In this document: positions 59,931 through 64,000 of the stretch, in pieces
How the letters are laid out: the number at the start of each line of letters is the position of its first letter
Numbering within the stretch: the stretch's first letter is position 1
DNA from: Dimorphilus gyrociliatus
Lineage: Eukaryota > Annelida > Polychaeta > Dinophilidae
NCBI GenBank assembly: GCA_904063045.1
Contig: CAJFCJ010000018.1
Span: 1-64,000 of the forward strand
Length of the DNA stretch: 64,000 nucleotides
Direction: 5' to 3'
Translations under genes and position numbers: made by a program
The notes under the pieces: generated by a model
Database searches by the model: none
What the model saw: the letters and a program-made list of their open reading frames with translations, nothing else
Told to the model about the DNA's origin: nothing

Positions 59931-61675
59931 GAGTAAATTAATGAGCTTCGTAATATATTTTATTTTAAAGATCAATTTTGCTTTTGTTTTTTAAATAAAA
60001 ATTTATTTAATAGAAAAGAATACGTAATGATAAAAATTATTTTTATTCAGTTTAGATCAAACTTATTAATCATCACAGTACCAACTACAGATAAAATAAG
60101 AGAAAATTCTGCAGGTAGTATACTTGGGGAAGAGCGCCCTCAAACGTTTTCTCTATAATTTCAACGAACAGCGTCTAAAATTTCATTGCAAAAATACTTA
60201 TACTTGAAACATCTATTTACATATTATTAAACTCTTTTTATAAATGCAGACAAAAAATGTAGTTGCACTAATTAAGAAAGCATATTGATTTACTTGAAAG
60301 AGCCTATTCTCTTAATATGAGAAAAACGTATATTCCATTTTTATATAATTTACATGCCTTTTATCTAGAGCTTCCTAAAACTATTTTATTTGGTTCATAT
60401 ATGTATATATACAGTATACATATAAATACATATATATATATATCTGTATATCAACAACTTAAGTGAATGTTGTTTATAACCTTTTCATAGAAAAAAGTTT
60501 GCTTTGAAAAAATTAAAAAGAACTTAAGTTAATAAACAAAATGTTTTTCTCTGTAATAATATAATGAATCAATGAAAGTTCTCTCTTTTGTTAAATGATC
60601 AAGTAATAAAAGCAACCTTTTAATTAGGAAAAATAACATAACAAATAAAAGTTTAAAAAATCACACTTGCTTGTTTCGCGGTTAAAAAAAACTGTAAGCA
60701 ATAACTATAAAACGGAATCCTTGACGAGCAATTCAGAAATATGGAGCGGTTACTTTTGTGTGGGATACTTTTAAAGGTATTCCGAGCCAAGTGACACAGG
60801 GCTCCAATGAAAGAATTCTTCTATTATCTATTATTCTACAACGAAGTCTCTTATATAAAATATTAATAAAAAACCGCAGCCACATTGAAAGTTTGAATTC
60901 TTGACAATTCTTGTATCACAGGTATTTCAAGCTTCACAAAAGTATCTTCTCCAAAAACCAACAGTATGATTATAAACGATTAATTCGCTTACTAGTATAA
61001 TTAAGCTTGAAAGGTACATAGACATGTATATAAATATGCATATACATGTTTGTATACATAAATACAAAGTATACATGCAGTTGTATGTATATTTGTTTCG
61101 TGGCTGTAGGTACTTATAAAAATATAATGCCGTTTTTTTGCAAAAATAATGGACTTTTCTAGGCTATACACTCTCTCAAACATTCCTGATTAAAATATCA
61201 AATGCATCATATTAACGATGCATTATGCATTTAATCACAAAAAGAAAACATCCAACAACAGTTCTTCTTTTCAAATAACAACCTGCAGGAGTAAAGGCTA
61301 GCAGCAGTTGAGCAAAAAGAAGCATTCATGAAAAAATATCAGTCAATTTTCTGACAGATTGATGCAGCACAAATTTCAAATAGCACCAAAGTGTGTTAAA
61401 GTTTTCTTTTTTCAATCCATCTCAACAGTCTTATATATTAATACACTGATATGCGTCGAGAAGGTAGAAAAAAGACTGCTACTCCAAGGTAATTGGTAAG
61501 TAATTTTTTTGTGTTTTTTTTTAATTTTTGATCCGCAAAACTTCAGGCACTGAGATGATTTAAGTTATTATTTTTTGTAGAGTAGTAAAAAAAGTCAAAT
61601 GCTTTTCCTTTTTATCCATATTTACAAATATTCGGTGAAAGGGTAAGTTTAAAAGAGGTTGCGTTGCTTCTTTTG

Positions 61676-63876
61676 CTAGGATGTTCCATTGGAGTGCGAT
61701 GCGTGAGGTATATTATGGTTCGCATTCTTTAAAAATTCGATAACATTGTCTACTTTTGCTAAGCCTTCCATGAATGGTATTAAATCTAGAAGCTCCGTGT
61801 CACCTGAATCATCGAACCACGAAGCCACTGGGATCTGTGATTGAGAAAATAAAGTAGAATAAACTTTAATATGGGCATAGGTAACGTGATATGCTTCATA
61901 ATCATACATAATAGTTTCCTATCACGTGATAATTCTTTTCATTTTTGCCTCGTAACAACTTCGTTACAAATTTAATGATCAACGGTATTTAAATCGTTAA
62001 CAACATTTTTTAAAGCTTAATACTCTTCACTTGACTAAAATACGAGCTAATAAATCATTCTTTCCACTCACAGCATTATCAGGATGAAATAAGTAAGATG
62101 CCGGTGAATTATCGACAATAGCAATCTGTTCAATTTCTCGTCCTAAACGACTTAAATCTTTAACGTAGTTTCCGCGATGAAAGACACAGGATTCGCGGAA
62201 GAGCCTGGTTCTAAATACATCCCACTTGTCTAGCAGATCAGCAACGGGGTCAGCGTACTGAAACGAAATTTAAAGATTTATTAAAGAGATAAGACCAAAA
62301 GCCCTTGATTGGTAATCAAATTACTTTAGCTAGAGAGGCGGTAAAGAGGACACATTCGAAAAGTTGTCCCATTTTTTGCAAGAATTCATCCACATATGGT
62401 CTTTTAAGAACATAAACTTGGTGCACTGTTCCTTCGATATCTACAGGTACAATGAAATCCGCATCTTGTACGGGCTATAAACAAATATCTTGTTAGAAAA
62501 TTTCAACAGTTGATTCAGAGATAAAATTTATAGGAAGAAATTTTATACTTTAAAGGAGCTATGAACTAATGTCTCGTCCAAGTCTATAATTACACACTTC
62601 TTATTCGTATCATCTCGTCTCGGAGGTCCAAGAAGGGGCCGAATCTGACTCGGCTGTAAAATACGAAAAATCCCAGAAGTACAAACTGCAAAATATTTTG
62701 AGTAAAAACACCTACTGCTGCATGTCCATTTGGTTGATGTGTAGCCGGGTCGGGCGTTTGATTACGGCCCGTGCAGCAAGTAAATAGAGAACGCCAGAAA
62801 CTTCTACTTCTTGGTTTTGTCTGCTTTGGTGTTGTAGTAGAAAGTGGCACTATTAAAAAGAAAAACGGGTCATGAAGATAAAAACGAAGCATTTCTATTG
62901 TTTATTTATTAAACAATAGAACAATTTTTTTTATTTTAAAATATTCATAAAAATAATATTAAAAAAACAACATTTATTTTTGTATAAGATGCCTGCTGTT
63001 AAATAAATTAGAAGGGAAGGCCTAGTCTTGTATTTCATACTTTTGAAAGAAAACATCGCCTTAAAATTGTAAGCCTGCTCCTGACATATATATATATATA
63101 AGAATATGTGTCGCATAAAATAGATATTTGAATATATTCAATTGTTAAACTGTCGCGCAGCTAACTTAATATAAAGCCAATCGCTTTTATCGATTCTGGT
63201 GAACCTTCAAATATGTAGGCTCAATTTTTCACTGTGTTTATTCAAAGCGGCAGAATTTTTGCAAATAGCCTATAAACTTTTCATCCTAACTAATTAACGT
63301 AAGGAAAGCCATACATCAAACAATGATATGATAGTAATAAAATATAAAAAGGAAATAAGAAATTCGGCAAATTGCTATAGATCAAATAAAACTAATTATC
63401 TAATAGAACAAGCTATTGTTAGTGGTTAAATAAAATGAATACAACGTACATATGCTATTCGAAGATGGGCGTGGCGACGTTGCAGTAAAAGTTGGATATA
63501 ACTTAACTGGTGCGCTTAACATTTTAGTTTGAATTGCTAAATTGCAAATTCTAGCAATGCACCTTTATCATCAATCGAGTGTTATCTCAAAAAAGAGCTG
63601 TGAAATCAATAAATTCTTTCCTATCAGGTTCAAAATTCACTTCGACTGCCAGTTGATTGGCGCCTATTTTTGGAAAATTTTAATGAAAATACCCGATTTT
63701 CACTGCGAGAACGTATATTACGATTGAATTTTACATCTTATTTACACTTCTTAGCAAGTCAAACACTCCTAGTGCTAGGGTACGAACAAAATTAAGAAAA
63801 ATTTACTTGAACTTCCATATGGTCCGAACTGCTCCTCATCCCTATTCACCTGCGTTATAATGGACGTATTGTCCAT
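61676..63876 (-). CDS. CTDSPL: Small CTD phosphatase, CTDSPL/CTDSP type
   Basis: Six exons on the minus strand: 63876-63807, 62849-62716, 62653-62549, 62474-62325, 62257-62072 and 61834-61676, giving 267 residues (human CTDSPL 276). SCP/CTDSPL enzymes remove phosphate from Ser5 of the RNA polymerase II CTD and from REST and SMADs. The N-terminus [15 protein letters not shown] matches the vertebrate MDGPAIITQVT form, and a basic cysteine motif [11 protein letters not shown] may be palmitoylated. The HAD-type catalytic motif is [11 protein letters not shown] with Asp92 and Asp94, followed by [61 protein letters not shown] and [19 protein letters not shown]. Intron 1 is 957 bp, the longest coding-gene intron here. 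Fully intact, so expected to be active. Confidence 0.96.
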
Positions 63877-64000
63877 TTATTCGATTATATCCGTTAGTAA
63901 ATTAATCAGTTTCCGAGCTATCAAAACAAACCAGAACGAAATTCAATATGGAGAAAAAATGGCGCATAAAAGTCTCCAGTCGATATGAATATTCAGTATT
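63877..64000. other. Upstream edge of CTDSPL-type gene
   Basis: Only 124 bp remain; they hold the presumed 5' UTR or promoter of the CTDSPL-type gene, with ATGGCGC near 63960. Confidence 0.35.

Larger units (their letters stand above)
54294..61675. other. 7.4-kb gene-poor region
   Basis: No convincing coding exon. It contains TA microsatellites (58868-58890, 59735-59770), a palindrome and TATA-like patch around 57345-57410, and a GC-rich island with a strong minus-strand donor at 59808-59935. The right end (about 60.7-61.7 kb) is probably the CTDSPL 3' UTR. Short ORFs here look like translated AT repeats. Confidence 0.45.

Noticed and set aside
1-64000. tRNA, rRNA or known microRNA genes
   Set aside because: I looked for B-box-like GGTTCGAATC patterns and familiar miRNA seeds and found none that I could support; a covariance-model scan would be needed to be sure.

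Overview
The window is nuclear DNA from an AT-rich, intron-dense but compact invertebrate genome. Most introns are GT-AG and only about 45-110 bp long, genes sit a few hundred bases apart, and single-copy orthologues of animal genes keep near-human protein lengths. The gene content is bilaterian (WDCP, STARD3, LANCL, C3orf33-type, RGK GTPase, a dibasic neuropeptide precursor). A small lophotrochozoan or annelid-like animal fits best, but no sequence here fixes the species. I built the gene models by hand from splice sites and reading phase; every multi-exon model listed closes in frame from ATG to stop, except the first, which starts outside the window.

Layout. 1-5.4 kb: 3' part of an RGK-type GTPase, a small unknown ORF, CHMP2A (ESCRT-III), PDAP1 and BUD31 (spliceosome). 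5.8-11.3 kb: a 1433-residue CUB/C-type lectin/EGF single-pass receptor with a PDZ-type tail. 11.6-17.7 kb: NUDC, a 597-residue unknown disordered protein on the minus strand, and a PH-domain/proline-rich protein. 18.9-25.1 kb: a CNBD2-like cyclic-nucleotide-binding protein, NUDT6, and LANCL. 25.17-26.55 kb: a defective Tc1-type transposon with 222-bp IR/DR terminal repeats. 26.8-34.2 kb: WDCP, STARD3 and a C3orf33-like membrane protein. 36.0-36.4 kb: a multi-copy neuropeptide precursor. 41.9-43.5 kb: HMBS (haem synthesis). 44.1-45.8 kb: an unprocessed pseudogene copy of the DDX19 gene that lies intact at 49.7-52.5 kb. 46.6-49.6 kb: WDR46 (rRNA processing). 53.9-54.3 kb: a 94-residue CD225/dispanin-like gene. 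61.7-63.9 kb: a CTDSPL-type small CTD phosphatase.

These are mostly unrelated housekeeping genes, arranged as convergent or divergent pairs rather than an operon or cluster. Two stretches (36.4-41.8 and 54.3-61.7 kb) are strikingly gene-poor for such a dense locus and hold candidate 5' non-coding exons, simple repeats and possible regulatory islands. The most distinctive non-genic signals are a recurrent YAGATGGCG motif at gene boundaries, paired TCACATGAC/CACGTGAT boxes in two promoters, the IR/DR structure of the Tc1 element, and the DDX19 duplication with its perfect 23-bp hairpin.
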